Below are positions 34,742-43,084 of a stretch of 64,000 bases of DNA, piece after piece (position 1 is the stretch's first letter; each line of letters begins with the position of its first letter). The notes below the pieces were generated by a model. That model worked only from the letters and a program-made list of their open reading frames with translations, was not told the DNA's origin and did not search any database. Source of the DNA: Nitratireductor pacificus pht-3B (GTDB taxonomy: Bacteria > Pseudomonadota > Alphaproteobacteria > Rhizobiales > Rhizobiaceae); assembly GCF_000300335.1 (NCBI RefSeq), contig NZ_AMRM01000004.1:1-64000 (forward strand). The letters run 5' to 3'. A program made the position numbers and the translations under genes.

Positions 34742-34821
34742 ACCCGGTCGTGCAGGCTTGACTTTCTCGCCTGCGAAGCCGCTTGTTGCGCCCCTGCCGG
34801 ATGGCTTGGGAGGAGGGACGA

Positions 34822-35811
34822 ATGGACGTTGTTGTCGCGCCGCAAACGGGCACCATCAGCGAACGGGATGCACTGACCGTGGCGCTGGCGCAGATCGCGC
34901 CGGTCTGGCTGCGCCGCGCCGAAACGCTGGCGAGGGTGGAGGCCGCCGTCGAGGCTACCGCTGCGCAGGGCGCCCAGCTCGTCGTCTTCGGCGAGGCGCT
35001 GGTGCCGGGCTATCCCTTCTGGATCGAGCGCACCGACGGCGCGCGCTTCAACGATCCGCGGCAGAAGGCGATCTTCGCCGAGTATCTCGACCAGGGCGTG
35101 GTGATCGAACGCGGCGATCTTGCCGCGCTGTGCGGCCTCGCGCGCGACCATGCCATCGCCATCTATCTCGGCATCATGGAGCGGGCGCCCGACCGCAGCG
35201 GCGCCAGCCTCTACTGCACGCTGGTCTATATCGATGCCGAGGGCCGCATCGGCTCGGTGCACCGCAAGCTCCAGCCCACCTTCGAGGAGCGCCTCGCCTG
35301 GGCGCCGGGCGACGGGCACGGCCTGCGCGTCCACGATCTGCACCGCTTCCGCGTCGGCGGGCTGAACTGCTACGAGAACTGGATGCCGCTGTCGCGCGCC
35401 GCGCTCTACGCACAGGGCGAGGACCTGCATGTCAGTGTCTGGCCGGGCGGGCTGCACAACACCTGCGACATCCCGCTGTTCATCGCCAGGGAACTGCGCG
35501 GCTATGTGCTCGCCTGCTCCAGCCTGATGCGCCCGGAAGATTTTCCCGAGGACACGCCGCTGCGCTCCGAGATTTTGGCGGACGGGGCGGAGTTCTACGC
35601 CAATGGCGGCAGCACGATCGTCGGTCCCGACGGAAAATTCGTCGTCGAGCCGGTGGTCGGGCGGGAGGCGCTGGTGGTTGCCACGCTCGACCATGCCCGC
35701 GTGCGCGGCGAGCGGCAGAACTTCGATGTCGCCGGCCATTATTCGCGACCGGACATCACCCGCCTGGTGGTCGACCGGCGGCGTCAGGGCATCGCCGAAT
35801 TCAGCGACTAG
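34822..35811 (+). CDS. Nitrilase-superfamily carbon-nitrogen hydrolase
   Basis: Thiol hydrolase of 329 residues, closest in type to branch-1 nitrilases. The Glu-Lys-Cys triad is complete: E58 in VVFGEALVPGYPFW, K149 in VHRKLQPTFEE and C183 in GGLNCYENWMPL. The NCYEN-W motif and length agree with true nitrilases (nitrile to carboxylic acid and ammonia) more than amidases. GGAGGGACGA precedes the ATG at 34822. Its position after the NitT-type transporter, RidA and LysR suggests use of an imported nitrile or cyano compound as nitrogen source. Substrate inferred only. Confidence 0.87.
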   Translation: MDVVVAPQTGTISERDALTVALAQIAPVWLRRAETLARVEAAVEATAAQGAQLVVFGEALVPGYPFWIERTDGARFNDPRQKAIFAEYLDQGVVIERGDLAALCGLARDHAIAIYLGIMERAPDRSGASLYCTLVYIDAEGRIGSVHRKLQPTFEERLAWAPGDGHGLRVHDLHRFRVGGLNCYENWMPLSRAALYAQGEDLHVSVWPGGLHNTCDIPLFIARELRGYVLACSSLMRPEDFPEDTPLRSEILADGAEFYANGGSTIVGPDGKFVVEPVVGREALVVATLDHARVRGERQNFDVAGHYSRPDITRLVVDRRRQGIAEFSD

Positions 35812-35848
35812 AGCAGTTCATCGTTCCATGAAAACGATGAACTGCTCT
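35810..35848 (+). terminator. Long perfect hairpin after the nitrilase gene
   Basis: AGAGCAGTTCATCGTT and AACGATGAACTGCTCT form a 16-base stem with a 7-base loop, overlapping the nitrilase stop codon. A short T-rich stretch (TCGTTGTTTT) follows. It probably ends transcription and is also part of the adjacent dispersed repeat (copy D). Confidence 0.6.
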
Positions 35849-35852
35849 ATCT

Positions 35853-35912
35853 CGTTGTTTTCCGCATTTATGCGGACGTCAGGTGATTCCACCCGACTGC
35901 AAAATGCTTTAG
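35853..35912 (-). repeat. Dispersed intergenic repeat, copy D (inverted)
   Basis: Minus-strand reading gives AAAGCATTTTGCAGTCGGGTGG, shortened here to its core GCATTTTGCAGTCGGGTGG, then CACCTGACGTCCGCATAAA and TGCGGAAAA. It lies between the nitrilase and queF genes, which converge on it. Confidence 0.8.
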
Positions 35913-35917
35913 CGGCC

Positions 35918-36385
35918 TCAGCCGCGCCCGCGATAGGGCGGCACGCCCTGGTCGGGCAGCCACACGTCGCGCGGCGCCTCGCCGGTCTGGTAGAACACGT
36001 CGATTGGCATGCCGCCGCGCGGATACCAGTAGCCGCCGATGCGCAGCCATTCGGGTTCCAGGAGCGTTGCGAGCCGCCGGCCGATGCCGACGGTGCAGTC
36101 CTCGTGAAAGGCGCCGTGATTGCGGAAGGCGCCGAGATAGAGTTTCAGCGACTTGCTCTCCACCAGCCAGCCGCCCGGCACGTAGTCGATCACCAGATGG
36201 GCGAAATCGGGCTGGCCGGTCAGCGGGCACAGCGAGGTGAATTCCGGCGCGGTGAACCTGACCGCATAGCGCGCATCCGCCTGCGGATTGGCGACCCGCT
36301 CGAGTACGGCCTCTTCGGGCGATTGCGGCAGCTCGGTCTTGCCGCCGAGCAGGGTGAGCGTGTCGTACAGGGCATCTCTCGTCAT
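35918..36385 (-). CDS. queF: NADPH-dependent 7-cyano-7-deazaguanine reductase QueF (short type)
   Basis: Reduces the nitrile of preQ0 to the aminomethyl of preQ1 in queuosine biosynthesis. The 155-residue unimodular form has the QueF motif [20 protein letters not shown], the catalytic Cys C53 in [13 protein letters not shown] and the general acid Asp D60. GGAGG precedes the ATG at 36385. Last gene of the que operon, 16 bases after queE. An enzyme acting on a nitrile next to a nitrilase gene is coincidental: the two genes converge. Confidence 0.95.
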   Translation of the reverse strand: MTRDALYDTLTLLGGKTELPQSPEEAVLERVANPQADARYAVRFTAPEFTSLCPLTGQPDFAHLVIDYVPGGWLVESKSLKLYLGAFRNHGAFHEDCTVGIGRRLATLLEPEWLRIGGYWYPRGGMPIDVFYQTGEAPRDVWLPDQGVPPYRGRG

Positions 36386-36401
36386 CGAGGCCTCCATTGT
36401 C

Positions 36402-37121
36402 TCAGACGCCGCGCCTGTTGCCCCACAGGAGGACATGCAACTGCGGCAGGATGTGCGGGGTGAACCAGCGGTCGGCGGCGGCGCGTTTGACCAGCCAGCG
36501 CATGCGGTCGAGGACGCCATCCATGTCGATCGCCGCATCCTCCGCATCGGGCGGCGGCGGCGTGTGATTGCCGGGCTGCAGGTAGAGCGGCAGCGATGCA
36601 TAGCGCTGCGCCACAAGGCGCGCCCAGGCGTAGTCATCGTCGTCGAACACCACGATCTTCAGAACGACCGCGGCATCGCGGGCGGCCGCGATGCATTCCT
36701 CGAAGCGCTGCCAGTCCATCGTCTCGCCGGAAGAGGGCGGTTTGGGGCTGAGTACGAGCGTGTCGAGCGCGGCGAACCATTCGCGCGGCACCGACCCCTG
36801 CGTCTCCATGGCGAAGCGATAGCCCTGCGCCCGGCCGGTGCGGACCAGCAAGCCGAAAGGCTGGATCGCCGGATTGCCGCCCGACAGGGAGACGGTGAGT
36901 GGCTGGCCGCCCGACAATGCGCGCACGCGCTCCCAGACCTCGGCGGTCTGCATCGGGATCCAGTCGTGCCGGTAGGCGTTGTCGACCGCGTGCAGGCTGT
37001 CGCACCACGAGCAGCGGAAGTCGCAGCCGCCGGCCCGAACGAACACGGTCGGCAGGCCGATCAGGGCGCCTTCGCCCTGGATCGTCGGGCCGAAGATCTC
37101 GGCGATGCGCAGCGTGCTCAC
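36402..37121 (-). CDS. queE: 7-carboxy-7-deazaguanine synthase QueE
   Basis: Radical-SAM enzyme converting 6-carboxy-tetrahydropterin to 7-carboxy-7-deazaguanine. It has the cluster motif C-x3-C-x2-C in [12 protein letters not shown] (C33, C37, C40), the N-terminal [11 protein letters not shown] substrate-binding segment and SLSGGNPA. The GTG start at 37121 overlaps the queD stop (GTGA), giving 239 residues; a longer frame upstream runs into queD. Operon queC-queD-queE-queF. Confidence 0.95.
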   Translation of the reverse strand: MSTLRIAEIFGPTIQGEGALIGLPTVFVRAGGCDFRCSWCDSLHAVDNAYRHDWIPMQTAEVWERVRALSGGQPLTVSLSGGNPAIQPFGLLVRTGRAQGYRFAMETQGSVPREWFAALDTLVLSPKPPSSGETMDWQRFEECIAAARDAAVVLKIVVFDDDDYAWARLVAQRYASLPLYLQPGNHTPPPPDAEDAAIDMDGVLDRMRWLVKRAAADRWFTPHILPQLHVLLWGNRRGV

Positions 37122-37474
37122 GGGCGGTATTCCGCCCAGGTCTTCGGCGTCTCGCTGACCCGCACCGCCGACACCTCGCGCCAGCGCGCTTTGCACCAGT
37201 CGTAGAGCGCCCTGGCGAGAAACTCCGCCGTCACGCCGTCATGGCCGAACACCTCGTTCAGGTGGCGGTGGTCGAGCACCGTGTCGATATGCTGCTTCAG
37301 CGGGGCCAGCTCGCGGTAGTCGCGCACAAAACCCTGATTGTCGAGCTGCGCGCCGGCGAGCTCGACGACGACGATGTAGTTGTGCCCGTGCAGGCGGGCG
37401 CAGGGATGATCGTCGGGCAGGTTGGCGAGGCGGTGCGAGGCGGAGAAATGGAACTCCTTGCTAACCCGGTACAT
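37118..37474 (-). CDS. queD: 6-carboxy-5,6,7,8-tetrahydropterin synthase QueD
   Basis: Zinc enzyme making 6-carboxy-tetrahydropterin from dihydroneopterin triphosphate. The 118-residue protein shows FHFSASHRL with zinc ligand H14, CARLHGHNY with catalytic C25 and ligands H29 and H31, and LDHRHLNE. It overlaps the queC 3' end by 14 bases and queE by four, indicating coupled translation. Confidence 0.95.
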   Translation of the reverse strand: MYRVSKEFHFSASHRLANLPDDHPCARLHGHNYIVVVELAGAQLDNQGFVRDYRELAPLKQHIDTVLDHRHLNEVFGHDGVTAEFLARALYDWCKARWREVSAVRVSETPKTWAEYRP

Positions 37475-38171
37475 GGTTTGCCTTTCCCCGCGTCGCCGCG
37501 CGCCAGAAATCCGCGTCGTCATAGCCGGTCGGGTCAGCAACATCCGCCAGATGGAACGCCTCGCGCCGCTCGACGCAGGTGCCGCAGCGCCCGCAATGCC
37601 GCGCGCCGCCCTTGTAGCAGGACCAGGTCTCGGCGAAGGGCGTGCCGAGACGCGCGCCCTCGGCGACGATCTCCGCCTTGCTGCGATCGACGAACGGCGT
37701 GTAGAGCTCGATCCTGCCGAGGCCGTCGAGCGCCGCGTTCTGCATGGCCTGGAAAGCGTCGGTGAAGGCCGGGCGGCAATCGGGATAGATGAAGTGGTCG
37801 CCGCCGTGAAAGGCGGCGGCCACCGCGTCGGCCTTGCGCGCCGAGGCGATGCCGAAGGCGACCGTCAGCATGATGGCGTTGCGGTTGGGCACGACCGTGA
37901 TGCGCATGGTCTCTTCGGCGTAGTGGCCGTCCGGCACGTCGATCTCGTCGGTCAGGGCCGAGCCGGCGAGATGCCTGCCGAAGGCGCTGATGTCGATGAG
38001 GTCGAAGGGTACGGAAAGCCGCTCCGCGGCGCGCCGCGCGCGGTTTAGTTCCGTGCGGTGCCTTTGGCCGTAGTCGAAGGAGATCAGGCCGACGAGCGTG
38101 TTCTCTCGCGCCACCTTGTCGGCAAGGGTAACGGAATCGAGTCCGCCGGAGCAGACGACGAGTGTCTTCAT
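37461..38171 (-). CDS. queC: 7-cyano-7-deazaguanine synthase QueC
   Basis: ATP-dependent ligase turning 7-carboxy-7-deazaguanine and ammonia into preQ0. The 236-residue protein begins with the PP-loop VVCSGGLDSVTLA, has FDYGQRHRTEL, and ends with the zinc-binding Cys cluster CYKGGARHCGRCGTC. First gene of the operon. Its leader holds a preQ1-I riboswitch whose tail includes the ribosome site AAGGA, so the whole operon senses pathway product. Confidence 0.96.
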   Translation of the reverse strand: MKTLVVCSGGLDSVTLADKVARENTLVGLISFDYGQRHRTELNRARRAAERLSVPFDLIDISAFGRHLAGSALTDEIDVPDGHYAEETMRITVVPNRNAIMLTVAFGIASARKADAVAAAFHGGDHFIYPDCRPAFTDAFQAMQNAALDGLGRIELYTPFVDRSKAEIVAEGARLGTPFAETWSCYKGGARHCGRCGTCVERREAFHLADVADPTGYDDADFWRAATRGKANHVPG

Positions 38172-38178
38172 GGTGTGA

Positions 38179-38213
38179 TCCTTGTTTTATTGACCGGGTA
38201 GGCTGCGACCGGT
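38179..38213 (-). promoter_or_regulatory. preQ1-I riboswitch controlling queCDEF
   Basis: On the minus strand stem ACCGG/CCGGT encloses TCGCAGCCTAC, followed by the A-rich tail CAATAAAACAAGGA. The loop TCGCAG and tail AAAACAAGG match the Thermoanaerobacter tengcongensis preQ1-I aptamer almost base for base. The tail contains the queC ribosome site, so ligand-induced pseudoknot formation would block translation. Confidence 0.88.
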
Positions 38214-38260
38214 GCCGGGCGATGCCCGGCGGCTGAGGACCTATCAAACCTTCAGCCCAA

Positions 38261-38297
38261 AGAAAAGCGGCGATCGGGATTGCCCCCGGTCGCCGCC
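38261..38297 (-). terminator. Rho-independent terminator after the M24 peptidase gene
   Basis: On the minus strand GCGGCGACCGGG and CCCGATCGCCGC form a long stem, followed by TTTTCTTT. It separates the M24 gene from the que operon. Confidence 0.8.
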
Positions 38298-38324
38298 TTC
38301 ATGCCTGGCGGAAAGAGAACCCGC

Positions 38325-39422
38325 CTATGTCCTGATCTGTGCCGTGCGCGGCATGTCGGACAGGATCTCCGGCCCGTCGGCGCGCAGGATGACGATCTCC
38401 TCCAGCCTGAGGCCGAACTTGCCCTGCAGGTAGATGCCGGGTTCGATGGAGAACACCATGCCCTCGTCCAGCACCGTCTCCGAGGTGGCCGTCAGATAGG
38501 GCGGCTCGTGGATGTCGATACCGAGCCCGTGGCCGGTGCGGTGGGTGAAATACGCACCATAGCCGGCCTCGACGATGACATCACGCGCCGCCTTGTCCAC
38601 CGCCTTCGCCGCGACGCCGGGTCTCGCTGCCGCGAGGGCTGCCTCGACCGCCCGGTCGACCACGGCGTGCACCTTCCCGAATTCCTCTGAAGGAGCGCCG
38701 AAGAAGCCGACGCGGGTCATGTCGGAGGGGTATCCGGCGAGCCGCCCGCCCGTGTCGATCAGCACGGCGTCGCCTTCCTTCAGCCGGGTCTCGCCGGTGT
38801 GGTGATGCGGGAAGGCGCCGTTGCCGCCGAAGCAGACGCTGGTGAAGACCGGCACGGCGCCCGCCGCCTTGTAGACGTCGCGGATCGCGGCGGCGACCTC
38901 CAGCTCGCTGATCCCCGGCCGCAGCGCGTCGAACCCGGCCATGGCCGCCCTGTCGTTGAGCACGGCGCTTGCCTTAAGGCGCCTGTACTCGTCCTCGTCC
39001 TTGCGGGCGCGCAGATGGCCGACCGTGTCGTCGGTGAAGCGGCGCCTCGCGCCGGGCAGGGCGTCGAGCAGGAGCAGCGCGAAATCCGCGCGCATCGTCT
39101 CGTCGAGCACCACGCTCGGGCCTTCCGGCAGGCTGGAGGCCTTCAGAAGCGCGGCGAGCGCCTCGCCTGGCCCGTCATCGTCGCGCCAGGCGAAGAACGG
39201 CAGGCCCGTCTTCTGCCGTGAGCTGTCGACATTCAGCGCCGGCATGAGGAGGCCGGCATGATCGGCCGCCACGAGCAGCATCACCGGCCGTTCGTCGCCA
39301 TGCGGGTCGAGGCCCGACATGTACATCATGTGGCTGGACGGACCGATCGCCACGAGATCGGTGCCGGTTTCGCGCATGCGCTCGCGCAGGGCTGCAAGGC
39401 GCTGGGCGGAAGTGTTGGACAT
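38325..39422 (-). CDS. M24 family peptidase (Xaa-Pro aminopeptidase/dipeptidase-like)
   Basis: Creatinase/aminopeptidase P-fold metallopeptidase of 365 residues. The N-terminal creatinase-like domain covers about 1-135. The catalytic pita-bread domain has metal ligands in LIDTGGRLAGYPSDMTR (Asp pair), HRTGHGLGIDIHEPP (His) and FSIEPGIY and RLEEIVI (Glu residues). It is downstream of the peptide-binding protein gene, with a terminator between. Proximity to a peptide importer suggests it trims imported proline-containing peptides. There is no signal peptide, so it is cytoplasmic. Confidence 0.88.
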   Translation of the reverse strand: MSNTSAQRLAALRERMRETGTDLVAIGPSSHMMYMSGLDPHGDERPVMLLVAADHAGLLMPALNVDSSRQKTGLPFFAWRDDDGPGEALAALLKASSLPEGPSVVLDETMRADFALLLLDALPGARRRFTDDTVGHLRARKDEDEYRRLKASAVLNDRAAMAGFDALRPGISELEVAAAIRDVYKAAGAVPVFTSVCFGGNGAFPHHHTGETRLKEGDAVLIDTGGRLAGYPSDMTRVGFFGAPSEEFGKVHAVVDRAVEAALAAARPGVAAKAVDKAARDVIVEAGYGAYFTHRTGHGLGIDIHEPPYLTATSETVLDEGMVFSIEPGIYLQGKFGLRLEEIVILRADGPEILSDMPRTAQIRT

Positions 39423-39454
39423 CAGGAAACTCCCGGGAGATTGACCGATACGTG

Positions 39455-39481
39455 AAAAGGCCGCCCGGAGAGGGCGGCCTT
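39455..39481 (-). terminator. Rho-independent terminator after the peptide-binding protein gene
   Basis: AAGGCCGCCC and GGGCGGCCTT form a perfect stem with a 5-base loop, followed on the minus strand by TTTTC. It lies 18 bases beyond the stop codon at 39499. Confidence 0.85.
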
Positions 39482-39498
39482 GGGATGTTGGAGAAGCG

Positions 39499-41085
39499 TC
39501 AGTTCTTGGTCACGAGGCGGTAGTAGACGAAGTCCGACGTGGCGCCGTTGACATAGCCCTCGACCTTCTTGTCCATCGCCACCTGGTAGGTCGCCTGGAA
39601 CATGATGACGATGGGCGACTTCGCCTGCACCTCCTTCTGCAATTCGACATAGATCGCGTTGCGCTTCTCGGGATCGGATTCAGAGAGCGCCGCCGAGGTC
39701 TTGTCGTTCATCTCGGCCGGTACGGCCCAGGCGTTCCGCCAGGTGGTGGTGGCCTGGTAGTTGCCGTCCGAATTGTCGCGGTTGTAGGCGAAGGCCTTGG
39801 CGTTGGAGTGCGGGTCCATGAAGTCGGGACCCCAGTAAAGCAGCATCGCCTGATGGCTGCGCTCGCGATACTTGGTGATGACCTGCGAGCCGGTGCCGGG
39901 GATGATGTCGAAGTTGATGCCGCCTTCGGCAAAGCCCGCCTGCAGCGACTGCGCCATGTCGGTGAACGGTGTCGAGTTGATCACGTCGAGCGTCACGTTG
40001 ATCGGCGTCTCGATGCCCGCATCGGCCAGGATCTGCTTCGCCTTCTCCGGGTCGTAGGTGTAGGGCGTCTCGTCATAGGAGCCGGGGAAGCCCTTCGGCC
40101 AGAACGCCTGGTGGATTTCCATCTGCCCCTTCAGGAAGCTGTCGGTCATGCCCTTGTAGTTGACGAGATAGCGGGCGGCCTCCCAGACGGCTTCCGGCTG
40201 GAGCGCCTCGGTCTTCTGGTTGAAGGAGAGGAAGTGCACGGCCGCCTGCGGATAGGTCTCGACCTTGATGTTGTCGGCGGTGATGCCGCCGATCTGGTCC
40301 GGCGTCAGGTTGCGCGCCATGTCCACATCGCCCGACTGCAGCAGGAGCTGCTGCGTCGCGGCTTCGGCGACGTGACGGATGATGACGCCCTCGACCTTCG
40401 GCGCGCCCTTGAAATAGTCCTGGTTGGCGGTCAGGCGGACCAGCTCGCCCGGCCGGTAGGCCGACAGCGCAAAGGGGCCGGAGCCGGCGGAGTTGGCGTT
40501 GAGCCACTTGTTGCCCATGTCGCCATCGGCCTCGTGCTCCATCACCGTCTTCTCGTCGACGATGGAGGCGGGACGCGCGGCGAGGACGTTGAGCACGAAG
40601 GCCGGCGAGAAATCGCCCTCATACTTCAGGACCACCTTGTTGCCGTCGGCGGTGACCATGTCGGCGATATTCTCCGGCGTCCAGCCGAGCTGGGTCAGGA
40701 TGAAGGCCGGCGTCAGGTTGAGCTTGATGACGCGCGAGAAGGAGAAGACCACGTCCTCGGCGCGCACCGGATTGCCCGAATGGAAGGTCGCGCCCTCGCG
40801 CATGGTGAAGGTGATCGTCTTGGCGTCGGCGTCCGCCTGCCACTCGGAGGCGAGGCCGGGCGCCAGCACGGTCGTGTCCTCGGCGTCGTACTGCACCAGG
40901 CGGTCATAGACGTTGGACACCAGCTCGCCAGACGAGAATTCGTAGGCCTGCGCCGGGTCGATGGCGACGATGTCGTCGATGTTCTGCGCCACGACGAGCA
41001 GGTTGTCCGGCGTCGCCGCCAGTGCCTGCTGCGACAGGGGCATCGCGAGTGCGGCCGCGAGCAGTGCCGTTTTGAAGAGCTTCAT
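39499..41085 (-). CDS. Periplasmic peptide-binding protein, SBP family 5
   Basis: Extracytoplasmic binding protein of 528 residues with signal peptide (cleavage near ALA|ATPDN, about residue 23) and family 5 motifs: NIDDIVAIDPAQAYEFSSGE, ASEWQADADAKTITFTMREG in part, and SGNPVRAEDVVFSFSRV. AGGAGGAGAAGAC precedes the ATG, which overlaps the end of the XRE-cupin gene by four bases (ATGA). Its permease and ATPase partners are encoded divergently at 42011-45577. Confidence 0.9.
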   Translation of the reverse strand: MKLFKTALLAAALAMPLSQQALAATPDNLLVVAQNIDDIVAIDPAQAYEFSSGELVSNVYDRLVQYDAEDTTVLAPGLASEWQADADAKTITFTMREGATFHSGNPVRAEDVVFSFSRVIKLNLTPAFILTQLGWTPENIADMVTADGNKVVLKYEGDFSPAFVLNVLAARPASIVDEKTVMEHEADGDMGNKWLNANSAGSGPFALSAYRPGELVRLTANQDYFKGAPKVEGVIIRHVAEAATQQLLLQSGDVDMARNLTPDQIGGITADNIKVETYPQAAVHFLSFNQKTEALQPEAVWEAARYLVNYKGMTDSFLKGQMEIHQAFWPKGFPGSYDETPYTYDPEKAKQILADAGIETPINVTLDVINSTPFTDMAQSLQAGFAEGGINFDIIPGTGSQVITKYRERSHQAMLLYWGPDFMDPHSNAKAFAYNRDNSDGNYQATTTWRNAWAVPAEMNDKTSAALSESDPEKRNAIYVELQKEVQAKSPIVIMFQATYQVAMDKKVEGYVNGATSDFVYYRLVTKN

Positions 41086-41780
41086 GTCTTCTCCTCCTTG
41101 GTTCTGGATGTGGATCCGGGTTTGCGCTTGCTGGATGGGCTTGCGGGCTTGCCGGCCTTGTCCCGCGAGACCAGCGTGATGTGGCTCGCCGGCTGCCCGG
41201 CTGCGTTGAACAGGGTCAGCGTGCCGGCCCACAGAAGGCGCGCCGGCGTGTCGTTCGGGTTTTTCCAGGCGTGCGGGGTGTTGCCGCGATAGTGCAGGCT
41301 GTCGCCTGCCTTCATCACCATTTCCTGGCCGTCGAGAGACTGGATGATCGATCCTTCGAGGATGTAGATCAGCTCCTCGCCCTCATGGCTCACCGTCTCC
41401 GAGACATAGCCGGGCGGCACGGTGAGGATGAATGAGGAGAGCTGGTTGCCGGGAAACTCCGTGCCGAGGCGCTCATAGATGAGGGATGAGCCGGCGATCG
41501 AGAAGCGCGGCCGCGCTTCCTCCCGGGTCAGCGCATCCTCGGCGCGGGGCTGCGCGACGAAATAGTCGAGGCCGACGCCGAGCGCCCGCGCAATCCCTGC
41601 GAGGGTGCCGAGCGTCGGGGTCGCGTTGTCGCGTTCCACCTGGCTGAGATAGCCGACCGACAGGTTCGCCGCGTCGCCCAACTGCTGCAGCGTCAACCCG
41701 AGCTGCCGCCGGCGCGCGCGGATGAGCACGCCGATACGGGTCTCGGGTTCTGCGCCGGCGCGTGCCGTCTGGCTGCTCAA
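41082..41780 (-). CDS. XRE-family regulator with cupin domain
   Basis: A 232-residue regulator: N-terminal XRE helix-turn-helix at about 16-70 (LTLQQLGDAANLSVGYLSQVERDN in part) and C-terminal cupin at about 120-190 (HEGEELIYILEGSI, GDSLHYRGNTPHAWKN), the PuuR-like architecture in which the cupin senses a small ligand. A TTG start at 41780 is the best available, with GGGGG about nine bases upstream. A Lys/Ser-rich tail follows the cupin. Translationally coupled to the binding protein gene and divergent from the permease operon, it probably controls both. Confidence 0.87.
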   Translation of the reverse strand: MSSQTARAGAEPETRIGVLIRARRRQLGLTLQQLGDAANLSVGYLSQVERDNATPTLGTLAGIARALGVGLDYFVAQPRAEDALTREEARPRFSIAGSSLIYERLGTEFPGNQLSSFILTVPPGYVSETVSHEGEELIYILEGSIIQSLDGQEMVMKAGDSLHYRGNTPHAWKNPNDTPARLLWAGTLTLFNAAGQPASHITLVSRDKAGKPASPSSKRKPGSTSRTKEEKT

Positions 41781-41806
41781 AGATTATTCCCCCACAAAAA
41801 TTTTTT

Positions 41807-41817
41807 TGATGTAATCA
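41807..41817. promoter_or_regulatory. Candidate operator in the XRE/permease divergent region
   Basis: TGAT-GTA-ATCA flanked by two T-runs (TTTTTTT on each side), an AT-rich island in otherwise GC-rich DNA 27 bases upstream of the XRE start. Position and symmetry suit autoregulation by the XRE-cupin protein. No consensus is known to me for this subfamily. Confidence 0.4.
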
Positions 41818-42010
41818 GATTTTTTTGTATGATCCAAGAACTATTTTGCGCGGCGCGGCGAAGCTCTAACGGCTTCCGGTTGGCCAAAGACGCATGAAAA
41901 CAAGAACTTGGAGCAATGGGGCCGCGCGCGGCGACGACAGCTCCACCATTGCAGGGGCAGTCGGTTGAAAAGAACCATTGGCAAGACGGACGCATGCCGC
42001 GGGGTGCGGC

Positions 42011-43084
42011 ATGGCGTTTGAACCCTCCGTTAACAAGAAAATCTCCGGCCCGGCGCTGATCGGGCGGGCGCGCGACAGCGCCTTGAGCCTTGCCTCCTTC
42101 GCCGTGGTTCTGGCCGGCACCTTCCTCGGCCTGCTCGCGATCACCTTCTTCATCGGTCGCGTCGTGCCGATCGACCCGGTTCTGTCCGTGGTGGGCGACC
42201 GGGCGACCAAGGAAGTCTACGAGGCGGCGCGGCAGGCCATGGGCCTCGACCGGCCGCTGATCGTGCAGTTCTTCTCCTATGTCGGCGACGTGCTGACCGG
42301 CGATCTCGGCAATTCGGTCTCCACCGGCAGGCCGGTCGTCGATGATCTGGCGCGCGTCTTTCCCGCGACGCTGGAAATGGCGACGATCGGCATCATCATC
42401 GGCGTCCTCCTCGGCGTGCCGATGGGCGTGCTGGCGGCGACGCGGCAGGGAAGCTGGATCGACCAGCTCATCCGCGTCCTCGGCCTCCTCGGCTATTCCG
42501 TCCCCGCCTTCTGGCTGGGCCTCGTCGGCCTCGCGGTCTTCTATGCCGGCCTCGGCTGGGTGGCTGGACCCGGGCGCGTCGACATCTTCTATGACGGTCT
42601 GCTCGAACCGGTCACCGGCCTCTACCTGATCGACAGCGCGCTCGCCGGCGAATGGGACATCTTCTGGAACGCCGCCGATCATCTGGCGCTGCCGGCCTCG
42701 ATCCTCGGCTTCTTCTCGCTCGCCTACATCGCCCGCATGACGCGCTCCTTCATGCTCGACCAGCTCGGGCAGGAATACGTGACCACGGCGCGGGTGAAGG
42801 GCGTTTCCGAGCGGCGGGTGATCTGGCGGCACGCCTTCTATCCGATCCGCATCCAGCTGATCACCGTCATCGGCCTGTCCTATGCGGCGCTGCTCGAGGG
42901 TTCCGTGATGATCGAGACCGTGTTCTCCTGGCCGGGCATCGGCAACTACCTCACCACGGCGCTGCTCAACGCCGACATGAACGCCGTTCTCGGCGCGACG
43001 CTGGTGATCGGCGCCGTCTTCATCATGATCAACAAGGTCTCCGACGTGCTGTACCGCATCCTTGACCCGAGGGCCCGCCGATGA
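42011..43084 (+). CDS. Peptide-type ABC permease (DppB-like)
   Basis: Permease of 357 residues. The first helix is at about 30-50, PIDPVLSVVGDRATKEVYEAAR corresponds to the periplasmic segment, and the EAA loop is VTTARVKGVSERRVIWRHAF, followed by GSVMIETVFSWPGIG. It is somewhat longer than typical DppB because of an insert near residues 195-225. The ATG at 42011 is preferred over an in-frame start at 41978. Overlaps the DppC-like gene by four bases. Confidence 0.9.
   Translation: MAFEPSVNKKISGPALIGRARDSALSLASFAVVLAGTFLGLLAITFFIGRVVPIDPVLSVVGDRATKEVYEAARQAMGLDRPLIVQFFSYVGDVLTGDLGNSVSTGRPVVDDLARVFPATLEMATIGIIIGVLLGVPMGVLAATRQGSWIDQLIRVLGLLGYSVPAFWLGLVGLAVFYAGLGWVAGPGRVDIFYDGLLEPVTGLYLIDSALAGEWDIFWNAADHLALPASILGFFSLAYIARMTRSFMLDQLGQEYVTTARVKGVSERRVIWRHAFYPIRIQLITVIGLSYAALLEGSVMIETVFSWPGIGNYLTTALLNADMNAVLGATLVIGAVFIMINKVSDVLYRILDPRARR

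Noticed and set aside
35918..36385. Functional link between QueF and the nitrilase because both act on nitriles
   Set aside because: The genes converge, are separated by a terminator and repeat, and QueF belongs to the que operon under a preQ1 riboswitch.
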